DNA from: Streptomyces sp. DH5
GTDB taxonomy: Bacteria > Actinomycetota > Actinomycetes > Streptomycetales > Streptomycetaceae
Assembly: GCF_020873915.1 (NCBI RefSeq)
Contig: NZ_JAHWGP010000030.1
Coordinates: 1-64,000, forward strand
Reading direction: 5' to 3'
DNA length: 64,000 bases
Shown: positions 15,264 to 23,636 of the stretch, piece after piece
How positions within the stretch are numbered: position 1 is the first letter of the stretch
Layout of the letters: every line of letters starts with the position of its first letter
Notes under the pieces: generated by a model
What the model saw: the letters and a program-made list of their open reading frames with translations, nothing else
What the model was told of the DNA's origin: nothing
Database searches by the model: none
Translations under genes and position numbers: made by a program

Positions 15264-15575
15264 ATGGATCGCATGCATGTTCTCGTCGCCCTGATCGCTG
15301 TTGTGGCCCTTGCCCTCACCGCATGGACCAAGCCTCTCAAGGTGTTGTCCTTCTGGCCCCTCGTCATCGTCTGCATGATCTCCTACCCCGTGGGCGCACG
15401 GCTGTTCTCAGCGTTCGAGGAGGGGCGGTCCGGCGGTGCGTGGGTCGAATGGACCTTCCTGCTCAGCGTCGCCCTTCTGATCACCGTGCTCGTCGCGTCG
15501 GCCCTCCGGTTCCTCACGTCCTCCCGAGGCCCACACACCGACCGTCACGCCTACCACCAGGACCCCGACGCGTGA
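15264..15575 (+). CDS. small membrane protein, three predicted spans
   Basis: A protein of 103 residues with three hydrophobic segments: residues 4-20 (VLVALIAVVALALTAW), 29-45 (VLSFWPLVIVCMISYPV) and 66-86 (WTFLLSVALLITVLVASALRF). The tail is polar and His-rich. No domain is recognised. ATG 15264 was chosen over the upstream in-frame ATG (15207) because AAAGGA lies 8 nt before it and the membrane segment begins at once. The upstream leader is duplicated near 21523, so the gene may belong to a co-regulated set. Single-gene unit between a terminator and a long gap. Confidence 0.55.
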   Translation: MDRMHVLVALIAVVALALTAWTKPLKVLSFWPLVIVCMISYPVGARLFSAFEEGRSGGAWVEWTFLLSVALLITVLVASALRFLTSSRGPHTDRHAYHQDPDA

Positions 15576-15976
15576 GTGTCCCTCTCCCGTAGTCCGGTGA
15601 ACCTTGATCTGTGACGGTCCGGGGTTCCCCTGAGTTCGGAACGCTGCTGCGGCCCCGGACCGAGAGGTCGTGTCGGTGAGCGGGGCGCGGGGCGCGTGTT
15701 CCGAACAGCCCGTGTCGTTCGGCAGTGTCGCCGACACGGCTGTTGAGCACCATGCTTCGACGGTCAGCTTCGTCATGGACGACAGCCTCCCGCTCCGGCC
15801 GGGCCCGCACGGGAATGACCCCCTTCCAAGGGGCCGGGATCCTGCCATGGGGGACGACACCGCAAATGACGGTGACGAGCCCCGGTCGGTGGCCCCGCAA
15901 CGGCTGTCGGCGGTTGCCGCACTCCTGCACCGTGCCCTGCCCCCGCCTTCCCTGACTTCATAAGCCGAGGACCACT
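15576..15976. other. intergenic, no gene; one large inverted repeat
   Basis: No frame here has both a start signal and domain features. An imperfect hairpin with a one-base bulge (ACAGCCCGTGTCG near 15706 against CGACACGGCTGT ending near 15743) may act as terminator or operator. GAGG precedes the next gene at 15977. Confidence 0.4.
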
Positions 15977-16507
15977 ATGCCCGCCCCCGCCCCGATGACC
16001 ACCACACCCCATCGCCCCCGTCTGCCTCACACCGGGACCCGCACCCTCACCCGTCCCGCTACGCTCGATGACTTCGACGCGGTGAACGCGCTGCACAACC
16101 GCTGTTCGCTCGAGACGCGCTTCGCGCGCTACCAGGCCGCCCGGCGTTCCCTGCGCCGGGGCGAGTTCCACCACCTGACCCGCCCCGGCCTGGGCCTCAC
16201 CTGGGTCACCCACCCGGAGGACGACCCACAGCGACTCATCGCGACCACCAACCTAATCCGCACGACCGAGCCCAGCACCGCCGAACTCGGCATCATGATC
16301 GAGGACCCGTGGCAGAGCCGTGGCCTGGGCACCACGCTGGCGCAGTACGCCCGGGAGCAGGCCCGCACCTTCGGCTGCTGCTCCATGAGTGTCATGACCG
16401 GCTTGGACAACGTGCGCATGCTGAGAATCCTGAGGACGCTCGGTGCCTCCCGGCCCGCCGTTCACCGCTCGACCGCCGACCTCACAGTCTCCGTCGAGCA
16501 GCCGTAG
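15977..16507 (+). CDS. GNAT-family N-acetyltransferase
   Basis: 176 residues forming one GNAT domain. The N-terminal block TRPATLDDFDAVNALHNRCS is a typical first strand and helix. The acetyl-CoA-binding motif A is ELGIMIEDPWQSRGLGTTLA, with the pyrophosphate loop Q-S-R-G-L-G-T. The following helix LAQYAREQARTFG leads to the CCSMSVMTGLDNVRML strand. The substrate is not predictable. ATG 15977 has GAGG upstream. The 3' end abuts an IS4-type transposase remnant, so the last residues (after LGASRP) may have been altered by that event. It is otherwise of usual family length. Confidence 0.8.
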   Translation: MPAPAPMTTTPHRPRLPHTGTRTLTRPATLDDFDAVNALHNRCSLETRFARYQAARRSLRRGEFHHLTRPGLGLTWVTHPEDDPQRLIATTNLIRTTEPSTAELGIMIEDPWQSRGLGTTLAQYAREQARTFGCCSMSVMTGLDNVRMLRILRTLGASRPAVHRSTADLTVSVEQP

Positions 16508-16602
16508 CCGCTGCTGCCGGGCACCGGTGTCCTCCAGGACCGCACCGATCAGCTCGGGATCGATGATCTCGGTCAACTCGCCCAGATGGCCGGGCGCATA
16601 CA
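16503..16602 (-). pseudogene. IS4-family transposase N-terminal remnant
   Basis: On the minus strand a GTG at 16602 reads VYAPGHLGELTEIIDPELI and then VLEDTGARQQRLRLL. This closely resembles the opening of actinobacterial IS4-type transposases (APGHLGELT followed by a helix and RRLRxLPSR). It stops at the junction with the acetyltransferase 3' end; nothing of the DDE core remains. Confidence 0.6.
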
Positions 16603-16866
16603 CGTCGAGGGCTGTCGCACCGGACCTGACGCTGACAGGATTCTGCGGCAACGGGACCTCCGGGACACTCGCAAAGGCTTCGACACCATGCGAACTAACA
16701 GAGGTCCCGCCTTCTGGACAGGGCGCACGAACCCTTAACGCACTGGCGTTGCACACAGCGGGACGCCAGCTTGGCGCACCGTGGCCGGTGACCGGTATGC
16801 GTCTGGTGAACGTCCGCCCAAGCACCGGGTACGGCGGTTGCGGCGGCGTCGCGGAGGGGCGGTCGT

Positions 16867-17334
16867 TCAGCCGAGGGTGTAGCCGTACTTCTCGGCAACC
16901 TCACCCATGGCGACGACATCGGCCGGGTCGAGGGGAGGGCCGACCTGGCCCCGGACACCGGGGCGGCCGATCTCCTGGAACATGCCGTCCATGCCGCCAG
17001 GCACATAGAGGAAGTACATGCGGGCGGGGTGGTCCGGGCTGGTGTTCTTGAAGGAGTGACGAACGCCCTGGGGGACGTACACAACCCCTCCGGGTTCGAC
17101 GTCGAACTGCTCGTCACCGGCGGTCACACGAAGTGTTCCGTCAAGAAGAACGAACGTCTCGGACTCGCCATGGTGGGTGTGCGGCGGGGGGCTGGCATCG
17201 GCCGGAACGACGGCCTCGGCCAGGGCCAGTTCACCGCCGGTGTCAGCGGCGCTGAGCAAGGTGGTGTAGGTGTCTCCTACGAGGAACACAGGGGATCCAC
17301 CGTCCGGCGGTATGTGCAGTGGGGGCAAAGACAT
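16867..17334 (-). CDS. cupin-domain protein
   Basis: A 155-residue protein with a single cupin barrel. Motif 1 is PPPHTHHGESETFVLLDGTL (residues 50-69), holding the H-x-H-x4-E metal ligands. Motif 2 is PQGVRHSFKN (about residues 87-96) with the last His. Such single-domain cupins bind Mn, Fe, Ni or Zn and act as dioxygenases, isomerases or small-molecule sensors; no substrate is evident. ATG 17334 was chosen because the upstream in-frame extension to 17415 is low-complexity. It stands alone, with an IS4 remnant on one side and a long non-coding stretch on the other. Confidence 0.8.
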   Translation of the reverse strand: MSLPPLHIPPDGGSPVFLVGDTYTTLLSAADTGGELALAEAVVPADASPPPHTHHGESETFVLLDGTLRVTAGDEQFDVEPGGVVYVPQGVRHSFKNTSPDHPARMYFLYVPGGMDGMFQEIGRPGVRGQVGPPLDPADVVAMGEVAEKYGYTLG

Positions 17335-18557
17335 GGTTCGTACTTTCTTGCGGGTGCGGGGAGCGCTGTGGTGCGCCTGGCTTGTGGGAAGAGACGTGGC
17401 CTGTGCCCGGACCACGGGCCGTCAACCGCCACCTCGCGCCCATCCGGTGCCGGGAACGGTCGAAGAGCGGTCGGCGAAGATGCTCGCCGGACGGGTGGCG
17501 AGAACAGCGCCGCTCGTGGAGGGCGTGGCGTTCTCGAGGGTGTCGCGGGGGTGTCGCCGGGGCAGTGACGGCGGCTCGCCGGATCGGCCCGTTGCGTCGA
17601 CGACTGCGGAGCGTGTGGTCTCCCCGGAGTCGCCGGAGGATCGTCTGCCCGCCGTTGGAGCCGGGTAGTTCCCGCCTCGGTGGGTCCGTCCGCCAACAGC
17701 ATGAGGGGGCGGCAGGGGCGGGCGGCCGTGGTCAGCTCGTCGGGAGCCCCGCTGCCGTTCGTCTGCTCGCCGATGCCGGAGGAAACGAAGGCGACGGCGC
17801 GTTCGCCCTCAAGCGGGTTCCTTCCCAGACGGTGGGTGCAGGCACGGTGGGTCCCATCCTCCTCGTGTATCGAGCCTCGCGTCGGGGCTGCGGGACATAT
17901 CCGAGCACACGATGCCGCGATACGGCGGCTGGACGAGTGACAGCAACATGGCACCTTGTGTCCCTCTTGTGAGGAATGATTCGCAGGGTCGGCGGCCGTC
18001 TCGCCGACCGTCGAATGACGCACTCCAAGAAGCGCCGATCGCCTCGACCGCCAGCGGGATTCACTTCCGCGAAAGGCATGAGGGGAGGTTCATGGCCAGA
18101 AGAAGCCATGAATTATGTAGGGAAGATGCCGTACAAGCGACCTTCGCGTTGCTTCAGTAATTGATGTGGCGCGACTCGTCGATCACCGGCAGGAGCAACG
18201 CGCCGTCTCGTCCGTCCGCGAACCCCGTGTCTCGACGGCACGGATCGTCGCAGTGAGATCACGGAACGACCCGTGCGTGTTTCGTGACCTGCTCTGCCGG
18301 TGGTCTTCGTGGTCGTACCTGCCGAGTAGCAGCGCACGGGGAGCGTCCAAAGACCCGGCAGTGACTGTTCCGGGGCCCGGCCCTTCCGCACTGGGCGGCC
18401 TTGCATTCGGGGTCCTGGACAGCAGGCGAAAAAGCTGGGCGGAGTCGGCCCGCGCAGGGCAGCGGCGGCGCAGTCCACCGCGGGTCCGCAATAGCGCCTG
18501 CCGGCTTCGCGGCCAACTCTCCCTCTGATCGCCCTGGTGCAGGCAAGCGGAGGGCGC
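17335..18557. other. long region without a convincing gene
   Basis: 1.2 kb in which no frame on either strand shows a known domain. It contains one copy (about 17390-17500) of a 110-bp repeat also present at 43035-43150. Near 18015-18164 the GC content dips visibly and overlapping short frames with ribosome-like sites occur (ATG 18079 after GAAAGG; ATG 18092 after AGGGGAGG), giving basic peptides of 22-49 residues. These may be real small genes or chance. Confidence 0.4.
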
Positions 18558-19229
18558 TCAGAGAGTCGGCGTCACCGACGGGCGGACCAGCCCACTCTCG
18601 TAGGCGAAAATGGTCGCCTGCACACGATCCCGTAGGCCCAGCTTGTTGAGCACTGAGCTCACGTGCACCTTCACCGTTCCCACGGCTACTTCCAGACGCG
18701 CGCCGATCTCCGCGTTGCTCAGGCCCGTGGCGACGAGGACGAGGATCTCGCGTTCGCGGTTGGTGAGGCTGTCCAGCGCCCTCGTGATCTCCGGAGGGAA
18801 GGAGGCCCCCCGAGCGAAGGCTGCTATCAGACGTCCCGTGACCGCGGGCGCGAGGACGCCGTCACCGGAGGCGACCACCCGTATCGCGGTCAGGAGGTCC
18901 TCCGGCTCGGAATCCTTGAGCAGAAAGCCGGAGGCCCCGGCGCGCAGAGCCTCGTAGACATAGGCGTCGAGGTCGAACGTGGTGAGCACGAGAACCCGGG
19001 CGCCGCTGCCGTGATTGGTGATCAGCCGGGTCGCCGTCAGTCCGTCCATACCCGGCATGCGGATGTCCATGAGCACCAGGTCGGGCGCGAGCTGTGCCGA
19101 CATCGCCACAGCCGCGTCACCGTCCGCTGCCTCGCCGACCACGGTCATGTCGGCCTCGGCCGTCAGGATCGCCACGAAACCCGCGCGGACGATCGCCTGA
19201 TCGTCCACGACCAGCACACGGATACCGAT
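18558..19229 (-). CDS. NarL/LuxR-type response regulator
   Basis: A receiver domain (about residues 1-120) with the acidic pair DD in VLVVDDQAIVRAG, the phospho-acceptor Asp in DLVLMDIRMPGMDGL, the Thr in VLVLTTFDLDAYV and the Lys in GFLLKDSEP. A LuxR helix-turn-helix follows: LTNREREILVLVATGLSNAE and VGTVKVHVSSVLNKLGL. It pairs with the kinase gene immediately upstream. Start choice is unusual. AGGAG (19237-19241) lies 7 nt from an ATC at 19227-19229, and starting there gives 223 residues, the normal family length with the receiver at the N-terminus. Conventional starts exist only further up (ATG 19286, ATG 19367) and would add 19-46 low-complexity residues. Confidence 0.88.
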   Translation of the reverse strand: MGIRVLVVDDQAIVRAGFVAILTAEADMTVVGEAADGDAAVAMSAQLAPDLVLMDIRMPGMDGLTATRLITNHGSGARVLVLTTFDLDAYVYEALRAGASGFLLKDSEPEDLLTAIRVVASGDGVLAPAVTGRLIAAFARGASFPPEITRALDSLTNREREILVLVATGLSNAEIGARLEVAVGTVKVHVSSVLNKLGLRDRVQATIFAYESGLVRPSVTPTL

Positions 19230-19369
19230 GGTCCTGCTCCTCTCTTCGCCCGCACCGGGGCCACTGTCTGCGCCGCATCCTCCCATGGAGGCGGTGCGCG
19301 GGACCCACCAGGTCGGCGTGCGCATCCGAGGCCGCCAAGCAGTCGCCGACCTTTCGGCACGGGCCACTT

Positions 19370-21433
19370 CTACATGCGAGGGGTGTTCGTCACGAGGGCT
19401 CTTCGAGGCGCTTTCGGCGCTCTGCCGGCGTCCAGGCTTCCGAGCAACTGGCGCATGGCGCTCAGTGTCGCCCGCGTAGCGGCGGCCACCTGCTCCAGGC
19501 TGCCCTCCTCAGCCGAGGAGATCATCCGGTCCGTCTGCCGGAGCACCGTCTCCCGCAGACCGACGGCGACTCGCTGCCGTTCGCCGTGGACCATGGCCCT
19601 CGTGCTCGACAGCACAGTGGTGAGGGCCGTGTCCTCCCGGCCCAGTTCCCGCCTGCGACGCCTGTGCATCAGCCATCCCGCCCCCCAGGCGGCCGTGCAT
19701 CCCAGGCCGGACAGGACCAGCGTCCAGCAGGCGAGGAACAGCACGAGAAAAGGCCCGGCCGGGTCTCCGAGCAGCGTCCCGTCGGCGGCGAAGGCGGCCG
19801 TGAAGGAGATCGCCGACGGGAGAACCGCGGCGGGCACGGACAGGAACGACAGCCGTGAGCCCGCCGGACATGTCAGTGGATGCGCCGTCGGCGGCGGGAC
19901 GTGTCGGCCGGAGGGCATGGGCGCGGTTCTCAGGACTCGGCCGTACGCCGCGACCGCGTAGACCGCGGCCGGTGCGACGATGCCGCCGCCGAGGAAGCAG
20001 ATCGCGGAGGACGGCGGCAGCGCACCACCGCGGAGCAGAACCGGCCACAGGAGGGCGGCGGCCCCGGTCACCGCCAGGACCGCCCAGGGCGCGTGGCGGC
20101 GCCACAGCAACGGCAGTGCGTGGAGGGTCAGCACCGACACGAGCAGCAGGCACGTGCCGGCCCCGTAGCCGGCGTCCTCCGCCTTCGTCAGGGCGACGCC
20201 CGACGCCACCGCGGCGGCCGAGCCGAAGACCGCCCTGTCCGCGATCCGCTGCTCGCGAGGAAAGTCACGCCGACGCCCTGGGCTCGGCCGAGGGCCGGAC
20301 GCGGCGTCGGGGAGCACGGCGTGTACGCGCCAGCCTCCGTCGGGGCGGGGTCCCGCGGACAGCCTCCCGCCGAGGACGGCGGCACGCCGTTGCATTCCTT
20401 CCACCCCCCGGCCGGAGCCGATCCCCGCCGTGCCGGTGTCCGCGCCGCCGGGCGGCCTGTCGTTGTCGACGGTCAGATGCAGGGTGTCCCCGGCCCGTTG
20501 CACCCGCACGCTGACCGCGGCGCCCGGCGCGTAGCGCAGGGCGTTGGTCAGGGCCTCCCGGATGATGCCGTGGGCCGCTTCCGCCGCGGGTCCGGTGAGA
20601 TCAGCGGGCAGGGAGACGGAGACGGGGCGGCCCAGCCTGCCGAATCCGGCGATCAGCGTCTCGATCGGAGCGGTCATCGCCTGGGGAGCCGGTGGGTCGT
20701 CCACCTGCATGACCGCTACGAGACGCCGCAGTGCGGACTGGGTCTCCCGTGCGGTGCGGCGCGCGAACGCGAGTGCCTCCGCGGCCAGGTCGGGCCTGCT
20801 GTCACCGAGCCTGCGGGCGGCCTCGACGGATACCACGACGGAGGTGAGGTGGTGCGCGCTGATGTCGTGCAACTCACCGGCCAGCCGTTCCCGTTCCGCC
20901 TCGGCGGCCTGCGCCTGCTGCTGCTCGGCACCGGCCAGCCGCTCCGCCGTGGCCTGCCGTTCCCGCAGCCAGTGCCGGCGGCCGGTGCCGAGAGCGGACA
21001 CCAGCAGAAAAGGGCCGACGCCAGTGAGCCAGTCGGAGAGAAGAAGACCGCCGACGCCGTGCCGTGCGGCCGCCTGCAGGAGCTGGACGACGGCGACAGC
21101 CGCGGTCGCGCCCAGGCCGACGGGCCAGCTGCACAGAACGGTGACGGTGAACAGCGCCACCATGACCGCCGGCCCCGGTACCAGGCCCAGCAGGTCGGGT
21201 GGCGCCAGGATCTGTCCCACCACGGACACCGCGACGATGACGCCCAGGGCGGCGAGCGGTGCCCGGTGACGCCGATCGAGCGCCACCACAGCGAGCGCCG
21301 TGGCACAGAAGGCGGTGATCCACTCAATGGTGTCCGGCGGCTCCTTCGAAGACGCAACGACGCTGAACCACAGCAGCAGTTGCGCTCCCATGAACAGTAC
21401 CGGCAGTGGCCTGACCCGACGTCCTTTCCCCAT
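19370..21433 (-). CDS. NarL-type sensor histidine kinase with extra C-terminal membrane module
   Basis: 687 residues. Four or five N-terminal membrane spans (residues 10-140), then a HisKA_3 dimerisation helix with the phospho-His in ERLAGELHDISAHHLTSVVV, and an HATPase_c domain with N-box IIREALTNALRYAPG and a G-box around GIGSGRGVEGM. A usual kinase would end near residue 400. Here a second set of hydrophobic segments follows (residues about 420-590), and then a helix resembling a dimerisation domain in which the LHD is replaced (VAVGLRETVLRQTD), without an ATPase domain. ATG 21433 was preferred to 21484. It is followed 3-140 nt later by its response regulator, forming a two-gene system. 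The second half may be an additional sensor or a pseudokinase partner. Confidence 0.85.
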   Translation of the reverse strand: MGKGRRVRPLPVLFMGAQLLLWFSVVASSKEPPDTIEWITAFCATALAVVALDRRHRAPLAALGVIVAVSVVGQILAPPDLLGLVPGPAVMVALFTVTVLCSWPVGLGATAAVAVVQLLQAAARHGVGGLLLSDWLTGVGPFLLVSALGTGRRHWLRERQATAERLAGAEQQQAQAAEAERERLAGELHDISAHHLTSVVVSVEAARRLGDSRPDLAAEALAFARRTARETQSALRRLVAVMQVDDPPAPQAMTAPIETLIAGFGRLGRPVSVSLPADLTGPAAEAAHGIIREALTNALRYAPGAAVSVRVQRAGDTLHLTVDNDRPPGGADTGTAGIGSGRGVEGMQRRAAVLGGRLSAGPRPDGGWRVHAVLPDAASGPRPSPGRRRDFPREQRIADRAVFGSAAAVASGVALTKAEDAGYGAGTCLLLVSVLTLHALPLLWRRHAPWAVLAVTGAAALLWPVLLRGGALPPSSAICFLGGGIVAPAAVYAVAAYGRVLRTAPMPSGRHVPPPTAHPLTCPAGSRLSFLSVPAAVLPSAISFTAAFAADGTLLGDPAGPFLVLFLACWTLVLSGLGCTAAWGAGWLMHRRRRRELGREDTALTTVLSSTRAMVHGERQRVAVGLRETVLRQTDRMISSAEEGSLEQVAAATRATLSAMRQLLGSLDAGRAPKAPRRALVTNTPRM

Positions 21434-21522
21434 TGGCGCAAGTGTATGGCCGGGCGTCGCCCTCCCCGACACCGCGGGGTTCAAGGGGTCACGCGGTGCC
21501 GGCCCTGCGGTCGCGCCACCGC

Positions 21523-21607
21523 TCTATGTCCCGCGGACTAGGCGACGATCCTTCCGGCGGGCGACGGGGCGGCACGTTCAGCGCGAAAGGATCGGCACAT
21601 GGATCGC
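21523..21607 (+). promoter_or_regulatory. shared 5' leader module, copy 2
   Basis: TCTATG at 21523, CGCGGACTAGG, and GCGCGAAAGGATCGGC before ATGGATCGC at 21599, the same order and spacing as 15188-15272. In this copy the ATG leads into a 49-codon stretch in frame with, and upstream of, the lipoprotein peptidase; it may be a decayed small gene or a leader. Confidence 0.5.
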
Positions 21608-21745
21608 GTCGTCGCGTCGAGCCTCCGGGGGGATCAGGTCCTTCCAGGGCACACGCACCGACCGGTACACCCACCACCACGACTTCGTGTGAGCGGCCGT
21701 CCACTGCGCCCGTATCACCCACACCAACTGGAGACCGGCACAAGC

Positions 21746-23335
21746 ATGCCCGCACACCCTCGCATGTCCCGGACCGCTGTCGCCCTGGCGTCGCTCGCCG
21801 TGCTGGCGGCCACCGCGGTGACAGCCTGCAACCCCGAGACCGCCGACGACGCTCGCGGCGATGCCGCGACACCCGCGGTGCCCACCGCTCTCAGCGAGCA
21901 GGAACTGAAGTGGAGCGCGTGTTCCGCTCCGTCCACGGCCCAGGGCGGCGGAGACAGGCCCGAGAAGCTGCCGGACGGAACGACGTGGCAGTGCAGCACC
22001 ATGAAGGCTCCGCTGGACTACGCGGACCCCGACGGCGAAACCATCGATCTGGCCCTGATCCGGGCGAAGGCGTCCCCGGACTCCGGCGAGAAGCGCCTCG
22101 GGTCCCTGGTCTTCAACTTCGGCGGCCCCGGCGGCTCCGGGGTGCTCACCCTCCCCCTCGCCGCCGGCGACGAGTACATGACGCTTCACAAGCGCTATGA
22201 CCTGGTCAGTTTCGACCCTCGCGGGGTCGGGGACAGTGCCGGCGTGCACTGTCTGGACACGAAGGCCATGGACGTCTGGCTGGCCGCGGACGCCACCCCT
22301 GACGACGCCACGGAGGAGAAGGCCCGCGAGCGTGGGGTACGCGCGTTCGCCCGGGCCTGCCAGAGCGAGTCGGGCGCGGTGCTGGATCACGTCGGCACCC
22401 AGGAGGCCGCACGTGACCTCGACCTGATGCGCCACGTCCTGGGCGACGAGAAACTCAACTACTTCGGCATCTCCTACGGCACACAGCTCGGCGGCGTCTA
22501 CGCACATCTCTTCCCGAAGCGTGTCGGGCGCTTCGTCTTCGACGCCGTGGTCGACCCCACCGAGGACGCCCTGAACGGTGCCCTCGGCCAGGCGAAGGGG
22601 TTCCAGGGCGCACTGCGCAACTTCCTGGAGGACTGCGTACGGCAGGACTCCTGCTTCTTCGAAGGCACGAACCCGCAGCAGGGCGAGAAGGACATCATCG
22701 CGCTGCTCGAGCGCCTGGACACCGACCCCCTGCCCACGGAGTTCGGGCGTCCCCTGACCCAGAGCCACGCCCTCAACGGCATCGCCGCCGCCCTCTACGA
22801 CCAGGAGAGCTGGCTGCTGCTCAGGGGCGGACTGGAGGCCGCCATGGACGGCGACGGCAGCGCATTGCTGCTGCTCTCCGACCTCCTCAACGAACGGATC
22901 GACGACGACGGATACGCCAACATCAACGCAGCCAACACCGCGGTGAACTGCGCGGACTACAAGGACCGCTTCACCCTTGAGGACGTACACCGTCACCTGC
23001 CCCGATTCCGCACGGCATCTTCGGTGTTCGGCGACTGGATGGCCTGGGGGCTGCTCCAGTGCACCGGCTGGCCCGCTGACGGCCACGCACCCACCGTCGA
23101 GGTGTCGGCCGACGGCGCGAACCCAGTCCTCGTCATCGGCAACACCGGTGATCCGGCCACTCCCTACGAGGGTGCCAAGAAGATGGCGGACGAACTGGGA
23201 GAGAAGGTCGGCGTCCACCTCACCGTGGACGGCGAGGGGCACGGCACCTACGCCGTCAACGACTGCCTGACCGAGCTGGTCGACGCGTATCTGCTCGACG
23301 GGACGGTCCCGGCGAACGACACCGTCTGCTCGTGA
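21746..23335 (+). CDS. secreted lipoprotein tripeptidyl-aminopeptidase-like alpha/beta hydrolase
   Basis: 529 residues. The N-terminus is a lipoprotein signal ending LAATAVTAC, with the modified Cys at about residue 28. The catalytic domain has the oxyanion block FNFGGPGGSG, the nucleophile Ser in FGISYGTQLGG, and a second half with Asp in VIGNTGDPATPY and His in GEGHGTYA. This layout is that of the SlpD/SlpE and tripeptidyl aminopeptidase group (S33) of Streptomyces, which removes short peptides from the N-terminus of extracellular proteins. It is anchored to the outer face of the membrane. ATG 21746 is chosen because the signal peptide starts there; an in-frame ATG at 21599 would bury it. 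A hairpin terminator follows. Confidence 0.88.
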   Translation: MPAHPRMSRTAVALASLAVLAATAVTACNPETADDARGDAATPAVPTALSEQELKWSACSAPSTAQGGGDRPEKLPDGTTWQCSTMKAPLDYADPDGETIDLALIRAKASPDSGEKRLGSLVFNFGGPGGSGVLTLPLAAGDEYMTLHKRYDLVSFDPRGVGDSAGVHCLDTKAMDVWLAADATPDDATEEKARERGVRAFARACQSESGAVLDHVGTQEAARDLDLMRHVLGDEKLNYFGISYGTQLGGVYAHLFPKRVGRFVFDAVVDPTEDALNGALGQAKGFQGALRNFLEDCVRQDSCFFEGTNPQQGEKDIIALLERLDTDPLPTEFGRPLTQSHALNGIAAALYDQESWLLLRGGLEAAMDGDGSALLLLSDLLNERIDDDGYANINAANTAVNCADYKDRFTLEDVHRHLPRFRTASSVFGDWMAWGLLQCTGWPADGHAPTVEVSADGANPVLVIGNTGDPATPYEGAKKMADELGEKVGVHLTVDGEGHGTYAVNDCLTELVDAYLLDGTVPANDTVCS

Positions 23336-23376
23336 CGTTGGCGTCCCCGCGGCTTCCCTGAGCCACCGTCCCCAGC

Positions 23377-23399
23377 GGCGGGCAGGTCCGCTGCCCGCC
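23377..23399 (+). terminator. hairpin terminator
   Basis: A 9-bp perfect stem, GGCGGGCAG/CTGCCCGCC with a 5-nt loop, 42 nt after the peptidase stop. The remaining bases to 23636 hold no gene. Confidence 0.7.
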
Positions 23400-23636
23400 T
23401 CGGCAGACCGTTTCCGCTGCCGGCCCGGACAACGCTTCTGCTCCGTCCGATGCGCCTCGATGGCCGGCATCCGCACCGGACGGACTCCGCTGCCGAGCCC
23501 GGGGCGTTCGGCCGGCGGCGGTTCCGGCTCTCGCGGGCCGGCCCGTGGTACGCCGGGGGAGCAGCGGTCGGCGTACGGCTGTCGGGGGAGGTCCTTGCGG
23601 GGGCCGATGCGTTGTGTGCCGGGCCGATGGCGGGGG

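Noticed and set aside
16253-16825. 190-codon minus frame over the GNAT gene and IS4 remnant
   Set aside because: Only its central part (16503-16602) resembles a transposase; the rest is antisense.
21578-23476. 632-codon frame antisense to the lipoprotein peptidase
   Set aside because: No motif or start signal; the plus-strand gene has signal peptide and catalytic triad.
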